Shown here: one piece after another, positions 23,925-35,019 of the stretch | Numbering within the stretch: position 1 is the stretch's first letter | Layout of the letters: every line of letters begins with the position of its first letter | NCBI GenBank assembly: GCA_023548195.1 | Contig: JAJHZJ010000252.1 | Coordinates: 4,538,841-4,602,840, forward strand | Direction of reading: 5' to 3' | Source: Bettongia penicillata ogilbyi | Lineage: Eukaryota > Chordata > Mammalia > Diprotodontia > Potoroidae | DNA length: 64,000 nt | Notes under the pieces: generated by a model | Told to the model about the DNA's origin: nothing | Database searches by the model: none | Seen by the model: only the letters and a program-made list of their open reading frames with translations | Position numbers and translations under genes: made by a program

Positions 23925-24492
23925 GAATCTTTTGATTCCTCCTGAGTTCAGTAAACCCCAGCGGTTCCCTATTCCCTCTAGGATCAAAGATAAATTCTAC
24001 CACTCTCCACAACCTGGCTCCTTCCTGTCCGTCCAGGCTTATTACACATTAGTCTCTTCCGCCTTAGTTTCCCCCTACCTTTCAGGTCCTCGAACACCCT
24101 CCCTCCTCCCTCCAACATACTCCTTACTGTTCCTCAAACAGGACACTCCACCTCTGGGCTCTGGACATTTTCTCTGGCTGTCCCCCATGCCTAGATCGCC
24201 CTCCTTCCTCATCATCACATCCTGGCTTTCCAATCAAAGAACTTCTTCAGATCCCAGTGAAAATTTTGTCTTCTGTAGGATGCCTTTCCTGAATCCCTCT
24301 GAATGCTAAGACCTTTCCTCTGTTGCTTATTTCCAATTAATCCTGTATATATTTTGTTTGAACACAGTTGCTCGTATGTTGTTTCCCCATTCGACTATAA
24401 TAGTCCCTTGAAAGCAGGGACTATTTTTTACCTTAGACCTTAGCTCAGTACCTAGTAAACAGCAGGCATTTAATACATGTGAGCTGATTTAT
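23925..24492 (+). mobile_element. L2 LINE 3' region with complete terminus
   Basis: 'gttccctattccctctaggatcaaagataaattc', 'ctcaaacaggacactccacctctgggc', 'cccttgaaagcagggactattttttacc' and 'acctagtaaacagcaggcatttaatacatgtgagctga' follow L2 order to the 3' end. The 125-codon frame at 23932-24309 is a by-product of this repeat. Confidence 0.85.
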
Positions 24493-24549
24493 TGTAATTG
24501 ATGGTTGACGTCTATTTGAACTAGGACTGGCATGTGTACAGGGCACCTC

Positions 24550-24838
24550 TGATTGATAATGATAATAACAGCTAACATTTATATAGTATATATGAACAGT
24601 ATATATAGTACTATGTGCCAGGTACTACACTGATTACAATGATTTACAATGATTATCTCATGTGATCCGCAACAACCCTAGGAGGGAAGGCTTATTATTT
24701 TTATCCCCATTGTACAGAGGAGAAAACAGGCAAACAGAGGTTAAGTGACTTGTCCAGGGTTACAAAGCTATCAAGCTGTGAGACTGGATTTGAATCCAGA
24801 CCTTCCTAACTCCAAACCTTAAGATCTAGCAGTTCCCC
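24550..24838 (-). mobile_element. Marsupial CORE-type SINE
   Basis: Starts with 'taatgataataacagctaacatttatatag', then 'ccattgtacagaggagaaaacaggcaaacagaggttaagtgacttgtccagggttac'; the tRNA head is degraded at the right. Confidence 0.8.
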
Positions 24839-25174
24839 CATGGCATTATTCTATGTACAAGAGACTTGAGAGTCTACTTCTGAGAGGGTCATGATAATGT
24901 CTAATGGAAGTGCCTTAAGCACTACACTGGAGCACCTATAGACATTCTATCACTAATTTGGTCTTGCTAACATCAAAAAGGCATGAAAGACCAGAGCCTG
25001 GGCCTCAGTCTGTCCAGTTGTTCAGTTTTGGAGGAGCTCTTGGATGGCTTCAGTGAGGGGTCCGGTGAGAGAGAATGCTGTGTGGAGAAGAGCATATAGC
25101 CTTCTCATTTCTGAGGCCATGTAGCCCTGTGAACAGAGGTAGACTTCTTTTCCATTTTAAATGAAAGTATGAGT

Positions 25175-25382
25175 TTAGTCTGCCAGATGGCTCAGTGGAT
25201 AGAAGCACTGGGCCTGGAGTCAGGAAGATCCAAGTTCAAATCCAGCCTCAGATACTTACTAACTGTAAGTGACCCTGCGCAAGCTACTTAAACCTCCGTT
25301 TGCCTTAATCCACAGGATAAGGATATGGCAAACCACTCCAGTGTCCTTGCCAAGAAGTATCAGACATGACTGAACAATAGCA
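25175..25382 (+). mobile_element. tRNA-derived marsupial SINE, near full length
   Basis: Head 'gatggctcagtggatagaagcactgggcctggagtcaggaagatcc', core 'cttactaactgtaagtgaccctgcgcaagc' and tail 'ggcaaaccactccagtgtccttgccaagaa...agacatgactgaac'. Confidence 0.9.
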
Positions 25383-25559
25383 TAGTCTTGAAAGGTTAGG
25401 AGAGCCAGCCACTAGAAATGCTTGGTTTTCCAGCCAACCCAGTATCTATCCTCTGAGGAGCAAGGAGTGATTTGCTGGTCTTTAAGACTAGGGCCCAGCG
25501 GTCATGACTGTGATAGTACCAATGCTAGGTAGAACTGAATTAAAGCAGGCACTTGTCAC

Positions 25560-26235
25560 CTCATGCCGAGCTATTCCACTAGGCTGCTGGTTGGTCTCCC
25601 TGCCCTAAGTCTTTCCCCACTCCAATCCAACTTCTGCTCAGCTGTCAAATTTATTTTCCTAAAATGCTTGTCTGACTGTGTCAGTCCCCTATTCAATAAA
25701 TGTGGCTCCAGAAACAAATAAGAAATCTTCCATTTAGCTTTTGAAACACTTTACAACCTGTCCCCTTCCTGCCTTCCCACTTTTTGTACCTTGTTCATCC
25801 CCACATACTCTGAAATACAGTGAAACAGGCCTTTGCTGGTCCTTGAACAGGACACTCTTATCTCCCAGTTTCGAGCATTTTCACTGGCTGTCTTCCCTGC
25901 TTTGAACACCTTTCCTCCTTATCTCTGTCATACATTCAGTTTTCCTGGCTTCCTTCAAATCTCATCTAAAGTCCCACCTTCTGCAAGAAGTCTTCACCAG
26001 TCCTCCTTAATTTTCATGAATTTCCTATTAAATCACCCCCAACTTATCCCAAATATATAACATATGAATATACATATACATATATGTGTGTATCATTTTT
26101 GTACATAGTTGTTCCCATGTTTTCCCCATTAGACTATGAGCTCCTTGAGACCAGAGACTATTTTTTTATCCAAGCACTTAACACAATTCCCAGCACATGG
26201 TAGGTACTTAAGAAATAGTCACTGACTGAACTTGA
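25560..26235 (+). mobile_element. L2 LINE 3' region with complete terminus
   Basis: 'ctgctggttggtctccctgccctaag', 'tttcactggctgtcttccctgctttgaac', 'tttccccattagactatgagctccttgagacc' and 'ccagcacatggtaggtacttaagaaatagtcactgactga'. An AT/TATG tract sits at about 26055-26090. Confidence 0.85.
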
Positions 26236-26503
26236 ACCCACTCTCACCAGAGACCTAGGAGATACATAGAGAAGAATACTCCTGAGGTATTTGTTCATTT
26301 TACATCTTTGCATCCCTTTGTAAAAGTTAATTGATGACAAGAGATTAAATGGACCTGTGGCACTACTCACCAGTGTATTAGAGAAGGGACTCCAAACTTC
26401 TCATGGTGATTCATCTGAGATTTAAACATAGTACCTCTTACATTATATTTGCTACGTATATGTATATGTAACAACACAAAACCACTGCTAGGCCTGGGAA
26501 GGA

Positions 26504-27315
26504 TATGGCCTCTATTTCTTTTTTAAAATTATTTTGTTTTCAGTTTTCTTTAATCACTTCCATATATCTTAGATTTTTTTCCCCTCCTTTCCCGCTTCCC
26601 CCCTCCCTCCCTGAGATGGTATGAAATCTTTTATAGGTTCTATACATACATTCTTATTAAATACATTTTCACTTTAGTCATGTTGCATAGAAGAATTAAA
26701 ATGAATGGGAGAAACCATAAAACAAAACAAAACAAAACACAAGAGAAAACTGTCTGCTTCATTCAGTGATCCAATTCCATAGTTCTTTCTATGGATGCAG
26801 AAGGCATTTTGCCTCAAGAGTCCATTGGGAAATTTTTAGGTCCTTGAATTGCTGCGAAGGGCTAAGTCTACCAGAAAAAATCCTTGCACACTGTGGTTGT
26901 TGCTGTGTACAAAGTTCTCCTGGTTCTGCTCCTTTCACTCAGCATCAGATCATATAAGTCCTTCCAGGCCTCTCTGACATCTTCCTGTTCATCATTTCTT
27001 ATAGCACAGTAGCATTCCATTACATTGATATACCACAACTTGTTCAGTTATTCCCCATTGATGGGCATCCCCTCAATTTCCAGTTTTTGGCCACCACAAA
27101 GAGAGCTGCTATAAATATTTTTGTACATGTGGGACCCTTTCCTATTTTTATGATATCTTTGGGATACAGTCCTGGAAGCGATATTGCTGAGTCAAAGGGG
27201 ATGCGCATTTTTGTAACCCTTTGGCCATAGTTCCAAATTGCTCTCCAAAATGGTTGGATCAACTCACAGCTGAATTAGTGTTCCAACTTTCCCACATCTA
27301 TGGCCTCTATTTCTT
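26504..27315 (-). mobile_element. 5'-truncated L1 with 17-bp target-site duplication
   Basis: Minus-strand L1 of about 0.78 kb between two identical 17-bp copies of tatggcctctatttctt (26504-26520 and 27299-27315). Reading in its own sense: the ORF2 C-terminus (27262 down to about 27044, residues such as WRAIWNYGQRV and NWKLRGCPSMGN), then the 'catcagatcatataagtcc' complement region, 3'UTR with a GGG-rich tract, and a short poly(A) (the T run at 26518-26525). The right end is the 5' truncation point. The perfect duplication suggests a younger insertion than its neighbours. Confidence 0.93.
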
Positions 27316-27984
27316 GACCTTTGTGTATAAAGTAGGTTCACTCCTGGGGGAACAGCTCTGTGTCTTCTCCCCATTCTGTGACTTCATCCCAGGGTTCCCG
27401 GGGAAAATAACTTAAAACATAGGCTTGTATCATATCTAGACTCCTCCCAAAAGGGATAGTAGAAAATTACTAAAGGTATAGGACAGCTATTTATTTTCTT
27501 CACACTAAAGGAATGCTTACAAAACAAAATATCATGAATATGCATTGATAAAGGCTTATGCATGAAACAGTAAATTATAAATCTTATTATCCTCACATTA
27601 AAGGTTGATGCTAAAATTGGCATTTTACCTTCACCTTCAGTGTTCCAAACGATTCTCTTTAAGTTCTGGCAAGCAGGCAAAGGGCTGTGCTCCTCAACCT
27701 ATCGATCATAACAATAAGCAATTATTTTCTTGTACTAAAAGAGTTGTAGTTACTGCAATGTTGAGACATCTCTTATAGGGTGGTTGGCACTGACTGAAGG
27801 ACCCAGGAGCTGTCAACTCCCTTAACTCATAAGGTTGCCTTCAAGGCTAAAAGTGACCTATCTTAGGATCTAGTCACCTGTGCTCAGGAAAAGAAACACA
27901 GAGCAAAAGAGGCATCCAAGACCTTGAGATCCCCTTTCAGGCTCACCTGAATGCACATCAACTTGAGCAGCTACGCCAAAGGGT
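27316..27984. other. Unassigned intergenic sequence
   Basis: Nothing recognised beyond the L1 target-site copy at its left edge. Confidence 0.4.
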
Positions 27985-28110
27985 TAATAAACATTTATTA
28001 AGCACCTACTATGTGCCGGACATTGTGCCAAGAACTAAGGACAGAAAGAAAGACTACAAGACAGTCTCTAACCTTGAGGAGTTTATAGTCTTACACATCC
28101 TAGAATCTCA
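27985..28110 (-). mobile_element. L2 LINE 3' end
   Basis: 'taataaacatttattaagcacctactatgtgccggacattgtgccaagaac...agtctctaaccttgaggag' is a reversed L2 terminus. Confidence 0.8.
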
Positions 28111-28134
28111 CTCTCTAGCTAGGAGTTGGTATTT

Positions 28135-28500
28135 CTGTTGGGGTGAAGGAGGGGGCCCCTCCTCAAGGTGCCTCTTCCTTCATAGGAAGGCCAAGAGAAA
28201 GAAATTTCTAAGCACCACATCCAGAAAGTCAAAGAAGAGAAAGCAGAAGTTAACTCTCCTTTTAAACTAATGCAGAGATGGGATGGGGGAGGGGAACCCA
28301 TTGTCAGTGCGCTGCACCACTCCAACATGCCAAGGCCATCGGCCCTGAGCCAGAACAAGGGATCCTCCACAAATAGGCCAGGGATCCTCAGACGGAATGG
28401 GGGGGACGGAGGGTGGAACAGCCCCCTTATGCAGAAGTGTGTGTTTATAGCAAAGTTTATTACACGTGAAAAATAAGCAACAACAAACTTGATTCTTCAA
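28135..28500. other. Unclassified GC-richer block
   Basis: About 365 bp with runs of G and several CpGs, then 'tttatagcaaagtttattacacg', which on the minus strand reads as an aataaa and a tataaa-like motif. This could be part of an LTR, but I see no ends or retroviral coding sequence. Overlapping short frames on both strands look random. Confidence 0.25.
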
Positions 28501-28971
28501 CAAGCCAAAGGGAGGAAGATTCTTAGAGTCTTACGCGAAATATGAGGAAAGACCGTCGAGATTTTAAACATTTCCTTTCTACATATATCAAAATCCTTGC
28601 TTTCCTCTAAATTGAAGGGGCCTCTTATTTAGCAGCTGTTACTGATGTACATAGAATATTATGACCTGTACCATTCATGGGCTGGTTCTATACAACTCAA
28701 AGTGGAATGCAGGATTAGGTACTAGGGTAAACAGGTAGCTTGGTATAGGGAAAAGGGCATTGGACCCAGTGCCAGGGCACAGTTCTGACTGCTGCCATTG
28801 TGCCACAGCTGATCTACATTGGGCAAGTGCAGGAGGGCGTGGTAAATGATGACTGCCCCATTTCATTCCATGGTGTCTGCTTTGCAGAGTCCATGACTCT
28901 TTGTATGATGTGTACAGAATGTGTTTCCTCCTTAGAATTTCATAACTCCGTGTCATTCTTCCTCTGGGAAG
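28501..28971. other. Unassigned intergenic sequence
   Basis: Nothing recognised. Confidence 0.4.
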
Positions 28972-29300
28972 GAAGGAAAAAAGAAAGGAAGGAAGGAAAG
29001 AAGAAAAGGGGGAAGGGAAGGAAGAGAGAGGGAGAAAATGGAAGGGAAGGGAAAAGAAGGAAAGGAGAGGAAAGGAGAGAAGAGGAGAGGAGGGGAGGGG
29101 AAAGGAGGGGAAGAGAGAGAAAAGGAGGAGAGAGGAGAGGAGAGGAGAGGAGAGGAGAGGAGAGGAGAGGAGAGGAGAGGAGAGGAGAGGAGAGGAGAGG
29201 AGAGGAGAGGAGAGGAGAGGAGAGGAGAGGAGAGGAGAGGAGAGGAGAGGAGAGGAGAGGAGAGGAGAGGAGAGGAGAGGGAAGAGGGAGAGGGAGAGGA
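28972..29300. repeat. Purine tract with perfect (AGAGG)n core
   Basis: About 330 bp, almost purely A and G on the plus strand. 29131-29281 is a perfect pentamer array of about 30 copies. Flanking parts are imperfect GGAAA/GGAAG variants. The long open frames read here on both strands (RGEER-type and SSPLL-type proteins) are repeat artefacts. Confidence 0.98.
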
Positions 29301-29314
29301 GGAATTTATTAAGG

Positions 29315-29402
29315 GGACATGCATTTATTAAGGACCTACTATACGCCAGGCACTATGCTAAGTGATTTACAAGTATTATCTTACTTGGTCTTCCCATCTC
29401 TA
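29315..29402 (-). mobile_element. MIR/CORE SINE tail fragment
   Basis: 'catttattaaggacctactatacgccaggcactatgctaagtgatttac' is the 3' part of a reversed SINE. The purine array abuts it. Confidence 0.7.
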
Positions 29403-29509
29403 GGCTCCGTTGTGTTACCTGCTGCACAAAATTTTCATTCTGGGAAATGAAAATGAATTAATATTGCTTGCACACAAACATCCACAGCTATACTACATGT
29501 GTGTTTGTA

Positions 29510-29560
29510 TTATATACGTATACATATATACACAGTATATTAGACACGTCCACATTTCTA
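29510..29560. repeat. AT/TACA low-complexity tract
   Basis: Short tatatac/gtata run. Confidence 0.5.
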
Positions 29561-30144
29561 CATTGAAGCCTTTTTCAACATGTTAGGTTGACTGTACTTT
29601 GAAAGTTCATTTCCCACTTTCCAGGAGATGGTGAATGACTTGAATGACTTTGGAAAGTACTCATATTTTGAGGAAAAAGATATAAGCACCTCCATCTTTG
29701 AGGATCTTTGACAACGCAAAGTTGTCCTTCTGGAAATGAAGGAAACTCAGAGACACAATTCCTTAGGAAGACCTGTGCCCATATTAATTGGTTACTATCA
29801 TATACTAACCACTGTCATTTTCATTGCTTCTCCCTGTCTTTTATTTTCACACCTAAAACCAGCTGAGGTCTTCCTTTGACTTCTCAGCCAAAACCACAAT
29901 GCCCAAATGGGCCCCTAGCATTTAGCACAGCTTGTTTTTTGGCCTATCTCAGGGGACTGGGGAGAAATTCCATTCCCATGCCTACCATTTCCTTCAACCA
30001 TTTATAGGATGCAGAGATGCCAAAGGGTAGACGGGGCATAAGAGATATCAGATCACTCCTTGCACTATGCCTGAACTTCTCCTAAGGGAGGAAGCCTCTC
30101 CAACACAAAGATGGGACTTAAATATAAAGTAAAAGGAAGGAGAG
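29561..30144. other. Unassigned intergenic sequence
   Basis: Nothing recognised. Confidence 0.4.
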
Positions 30145-30405
30145 AAACAACTATTAACACCTACTATTTGCCAGGCACTGTGTTAATTGAATATAAATAT
30201 TCTCTCATTTGATCCTCACAGAAATCCTGGGAAGCAGGGGTTGTGATTATCATCCTTTTTACCTTTGGGGAAACTGAGGGAGATGGAGCTTAAGTGATTT
30301 TCCCACGGTCACAGAGTTGTAAAATGTCTGAAGCTAGATTTGAACTTAGATCTTTCTGCCTCCAGGCCAACACTCTCTCCACTGTAACACCTAACTGTCA
30401 ATGCT
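30145..30405 (-). mobile_element. Marsupial CORE-type SINE, near full length
   Basis: 'aacacctactatttgccaggcactgtg', 'ttggggaaactgagggagatgg', 'gtcacagagttgtaaaatgtctgaag' and head 'ctctctccactgtaacacctaactg'. Confidence 0.85.
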
Positions 30406-30734
30406 ATCTTTGGAAGCCGCTACACTGTTACTCTTATCTAGAACTTGACTTGGAGGACTGCAGCATCCCACTCTATCACCAGGCTCTCTGAGATGTTGGT
30501 CAGCTGTGCAGACTGTCCATGAATAAATTTCTTTTGGATGTGTAAGTCTTCAATAAGCATTTTTTCCTTTTCTCTTCCATAGTTCACATGCTGAACTATC
30601 ACACAATCATTCGTTTGGAGAAGACTTTGTTGCCAAATATATGGACTGAAAAAGTAGAAGAAACTATGCCGTGTCCTAATTTTAAGGTTATTATGCACAG
30701 AGATCTCTCACTCAAATTGCTGCAACAACTAGTT

Positions 30735-30865
30735 CTAATTTAGCAAGTCTTTATTTCTCAGAACTTTAGTTTCCGCATCTATAAAATGGAGATTATACTC
30801 AAAATACCTACTTCTCTTCCTTACAGAAAACGCCTTAAAGCACTAATAAGGTGATTTGAATCTTT
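30735..30865 (+). mobile_element. MIR fragment
   Basis: 'agaactttagtttccgcatctataaaatggagattatactcaaaatacc' is a plus MIR tail. Confidence 0.55.
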
Positions 30866-30934
30866 TTTTTTCTTTGTGTAAGAGAAACTGGGATAATGCA
30901 GCCATTAGGCACTAACAGAGTAGATAATGTTTGA

Positions 30935-30990
30935 TATATGTATGTGATATGTATATATATTTATATATCATATATATATAGGTGATTAAT
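30935..30990. repeat. (TA)n-rich tract
   Basis: tatatatttatatatcatatatata run. Confidence 0.75.
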
Positions 30991-31711
30991 TTAAAGGAAT
31001 GATTGCATCTTTCACTAAGACACATGAAACGAGATAGTTAATTTTTTTCATACTCCAGTTGTTTGTTATTACTTGGCGTTATAAATAGACTCAATACTTT
31101 AAGAAAAAGTTTCCATCCTTTTTTTTAAACTCCAACATGTCTGGAAGCTTTTAATTCACTTTTGAAAAAAATAATCGAACTAGATATTTTATATTAAATA
31201 CTGAATCTCTTTATCTAGTATTACAACTATGAACATATTTCTCTGCTTCATCTGTGCCAATAAACATAGCCAGTTACTGTAAAGCAAACCAAGTTGTGCA
31301 CCTGGGCACTAAAGTGGAGGGAAGGGGGGATGGGAGGTGTATTTCCTGTTGCCACAATTATCTGCTGCTTTACCTTGAAGAGTGCCCATCCCAGACTCCA
31401 TCAGACCCCATCATCATGGTACCCCCATCTGTCAGGATCATCCTCTACCTCCCCAACCACAAAAAGGGGTGAGAATGTGTTCTGAGGGACATGCCTCCCA
31501 CCCCAGGACAACTGGTACGAATATTCTCTGTGAAATCTCCCTTCTCTTTAAACGCCTTAATTTGCTCTGATTAGAGCTACCTTGATTACCTCTACATAAT
31601 AATGATACTAATTAAAAATGAACATCTGAAAAAGGGAACAAGATCCAAGATTCTATGAGATCCTGCCAGATTGAAGCCCTGAATTCATCTTTTGAAAAAG
31701 GATCTTCTGCA
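30991..31711. other. Unassigned intergenic sequence
   Basis: Nothing recognised; overlapping short frames at 31254-31570 are not gene-like. Confidence 0.4.
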
Positions 31712-31930
31712 GGGGCAGGCAGGTGGCACAGTGGATAGAGCTCTGGTCCTGGACCAGAAGGTCAAATCCAGCCTCAGATACTTTGACTTCATGACTTTGG
31801 ACAAATCACTTAACTGCTTTCTGTCTCAGTTTTCTCAGTTGTGAAATGAAGATAATAACTCCCAGATAGGAGTTGTGAGAATAAAATAGTATGTACCAAG
31901 CATTTGGTAAACCTAAACAAAGACTATTAT
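31712..31930 (+). mobile_element. tRNA-derived marsupial SINE
   Basis: Head 'gcaggtggcacagtggatagagctctggtcctgga', core 'tcaaatccagcctcagatac' and tail 'gtgaaatgaagataataactcccagataggagttgtgag'. Confidence 0.9.
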
Positions 31931-32087
31931 CCTCTCAATCTTTCCTCTTCTTTCAAATATCATTTTGTAACTCAACTATGATTCCATACCTATCAGCTAA
32001 TTCAGGGCAATAACCCTCTATATCTAATAATCTCTAATATATAATAACTTCCACTATAAAAATTTAAAGTGTTCTGTAGCCATGTAT

Positions 32088-32318
32088 TGTTGCTGAGTCA
32101 TTTCAGTACTGTCCAACTCCCCATGACCTCATTTGGGGTTTTCTTGGCAAAGATATTGAAGTGCCATTTCCTCTTCAGCTCATTTTATAGATGAGGAAAC
32201 TGAGGCAAAGAGGGTCAAGTGACTTGCCCAGAGGCACACTGCTAGTAAATGACTGAGGGCAGATTTAAACTCAGGTCCTTCTGACTCCAGGGCCAGCCCT
32301 CTAGCTGCCTTGTGGTAT
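32088..32318 (-). mobile_element. Full-length marsupial SINE
   Basis: 'ttgttgctgagtcatttcagtactgtccaactccccatgacc', 'gatgaggaaactgaggcaaagagggtcaagtgacttgcccagagg' and 'ctctagctgcc'. Confidence 0.9.
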
Positions 32319-33019
32319 ATATCAGTGCCTAGGAATAAACACACTCCCAATCTCTAATAATGTGAAAAATTTAGGGATTAAAAGGAGAACTGAGAATCAT
32401 TGTGTGAAATAAGAAATTTGAAATTCTCATTCGAACCTCAAATCAGTTTCTACTTTTATAGGTAAAATCTAAGGTCAGCTTCAGCAAACACTTAGTGCTA
32501 ACTAGGTACAAGGTGCTATGCTACACTATGGAAATAGTCTTGGATTTTTTTTTCATCCAAATAGTCATGTTAGTTCAGGGGTTAATCAGGTTCTAATCTG
32601 AGCAACTAGCTCTGCTGGTTGGAGTCCTTCGGCTCTTTCCATTCCATAATGCTGCAGGATACAGGGGCTGTGATCCGTGGCAACTTGGACTGCAGTGTAT
32701 TCAATTTGCAAAGCACTGTATATAAAGTGCTTGGAGAGTCTTCTGGATAAGCCTCTCTGAAATGCAGAGTCACTTATTTTCTAGCTTTACAAATAACACT
32801 CAAGTGAAAACTGCTTGAGAAATTTTAAAGTCTCCTGTTTCAAGAGAAAAGCAGTTCTTTAAAACAACTTGGCTCAGAGTGGAGTGGAATTTTGTTATCT
32901 AAATCAGAGTACTATTTTTAAAAAGGTTAATCTAGGATCTACTAATAATTCAGGAGAGCAGTTATCGGAAGGCTATGTGAAGAACCGGAAGGGACCTTAG
33001 AGATGGTAAAGGAAGCATG
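32319..33019. other. Unassigned, apparently non-repetitive sequence
   Basis: No repeat family recognised over 32350-33010. Part of it (about 32580-32900) has balanced composition and could be a conserved non-coding element; this is a guess from the absence of repeats. Confidence 0.35.
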
Positions 33020-33460
33020 GAGGTGACCGTGAAGACAGCACTGGGCCTGGAATGAGGTCCTGCTTTTGTTCAGTCTTTTATTTTTCCATGTCCAACTATT
33101 TCTGACCCAATTTGGGATTTTCTTGGAAAAGACACTGGAATGTTTTGCCATTTTCTTCTCCAACTCACTTTACAGATGAGGAAACTGAGGCGAACAGGGT
33201 AAAGTCACATGCCCAGGGTCACACAGCTAGTGTCTGAGGCCAGATCTGAACTCAGGAAGATGAGACCTTCAGACTCCACTCCACTGCACCACCTAGATGT
33301 GAATTCAGTCTAGCCTCAGACACGAACTAGCTGTTTGCCTGGTTTCCTACAATTGTAAAATGGAGGTGATAATAATAGCACTTATTTCCCAGGATTGTTA
33401 TAAGGATAAAGTGAGATATTTGTAAAGCACTTTGCAAACATTAAAGGACTATATAATTCT
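33020..33460 (+). mobile_element. tRNA-derived SINE interrupted by another SINE
   Basis: Left part at about 33025-33060 ends 'gacagcactgggcctggaatgagg'. The right part resumes at about 33299 with 'tgaattcagtctagcctcagacacgaactagctg' and runs through 'aataatagcacttatttcccaggattgttataagg'. The two join in SINE order across the insertion at 33061-33297. Confidence 0.8.
33061..33297 (-). mobile_element. SINE nested inside an older SINE
   Basis: Complete reversed SINE: 'ttgttcagtcttttatttttccatgtccaac', 'gatgaggaaactgaggcgaacagggtaaagtcac', 'gggtcacacagctagtgtctgaggcc' and 'cactgcaccacctag'. Confidence 0.85.
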
Positions 33461-33892
33461 AGCAATCTTAAAGTTTAACCCCCTCTTTTCACAGATGAGG
33501 AAACTTAAAAGCCTTAATGACTTGCCCAAACCTTGATTTTACTACAAATCTAGTGCATTTTCTGCCCTTATGCTCAATCACATTCAGAACTGTTTATATG
33601 TTTAACAGTGCCATACTACTTTATGAAAGCTTACTTTCTATTACAGTGAAGTCTATTTTCTCCATGAATAATACACATTTTAATGTATTTTCCCTCAAGA
33701 ATAACCTAAAAGATCTTTTAAAAAGTATTTAAAACAACAAATCCAAACCCTGTAGCCTTTCAGTTTTATCCCATGTCCTTACTATTGCATTGAATTCTCA
33801 CCTTTCCATTTCATTTTATTCCTTGTTTTTCCTGCTGTCTGAACAAGTAAACTAGATTACCTTGATACCCAACGCTCCATTAGCCATTCTTC

Positions 33893-34078
33893 TGGTCACA
33901 GGACCACAGACCTAGGAAGGGCCTTAGAAGTCATTTAGTTTTGTCCAATCCCTCCATTTTAAAGATAAGGAAATCTGGGCCCAGAAAATCATGACTTGCC
34001 CAAGGCCACATAAGCCAGGATTTCCAGTCAAGTCCCAAGTTTGTCTTTTCTTTCCACTGTACCAACACATTGCCTTCC
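33893..34078 (-). mobile_element. MIR
   Basis: 'gacctaggaagggccttagaagtcatttag', 'gataaggaaatctgggcccagaaaatcatgacttgcccaaggccac'. A further MIR scrap lies at 33458-33525. Confidence 0.75.
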
Positions 34079-35019
34079 AATCTCTATATACTGTTGTTCA
34101 TGCACACAGGGGGTGTTCTTCAATAATTCTGTCTTGCTTTTATTTTTTTTAAAGTTGATCTAGCGAGAGCACAAAAGCTGAAGGTGCAGACCTTGCAATT
34201 TGGCCTACTTTGATATCATCACTGAGGAACTACACAGGCTTTTTCTACTTTCATGCCCTTTAAAAAGAAATCCTCCCCTTCTTCCTGCCAATGACTAGTC
34301 AAGTCATAGGATAAGGTATCCATCCATACCACAAAGTCTTTTTAATGAAAAAGTTAAATGTAAACTAAAGTTAACCTAGAATGGTTTTATGATTTAATGG
34401 TCTGTAATGATCTGGCAGTTCATTTACCCCTCTAAATTCAGAACTAAGGAAAATGCAGAACCTAATTCCCCAGCCTTGCTCTATAATGAAAATGAACTGG
34501 CATTTAAGGAACGCTCTTAAGACATCCATCTATTTGCCTTATCCTATTTTGGTTCACTGTTGCAGTCAGTTAAAATGAAAAAGTGAAGGAATTCTTTAGT
34601 AACTTATTAAACCTGATCTTTTTGCGTGGGGGGAGCAAAGAGGGAGGGAGTACATGGCTTACTAAGTTCAACCTTAAAAGTGCTATAAGATTATCATAGC
34701 ATGTACCTGACATGTCACATACTTCAGAACTACTGTTCAGAATTCTTTAGCTGATACAAAATATCCCTTCCCAATTTTAGAAAGAGACAAAGAAACTAAC
34801 CTCACTTAAAAGCTTTCAAAACATGAGTCAGTGACCAGACCTGGAGTGATCAGAACATGGATTTTACCAAATTCCTCTCCCCACATTTTTTTTTTGTTGG
34901 AATACTTCGCACACAGGGTAATTCCAAGTATCAGGCAAACAAAAACCTCAACATAGATTTCTGCTTACTAAATAAAGCTGGGCACTTTTAAGAGATAAAC
35001 AGCCAGCACTTTTTGATAC
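34079..35019. other. Unassigned sequence downstream of MID1IP1
   Basis: AT-rich, with no repeat family seen. Lies beyond the proposed polyadenylation site of MID1IP1. Confidence 0.4.

Noticed and set aside
26766..27262. Short ORF at 27044-27262 as a host gene
   Set aside because: It is the C-terminus of L1 ORF2 inside the truncated insertion.
28800..29331. Open frames of 97-170 codons with RGEE- or SSPLL-type repeats
   Set aside because: They are translations of the AGAGG pentamer array; period 5 gives 15-bp codon cycles without stops.
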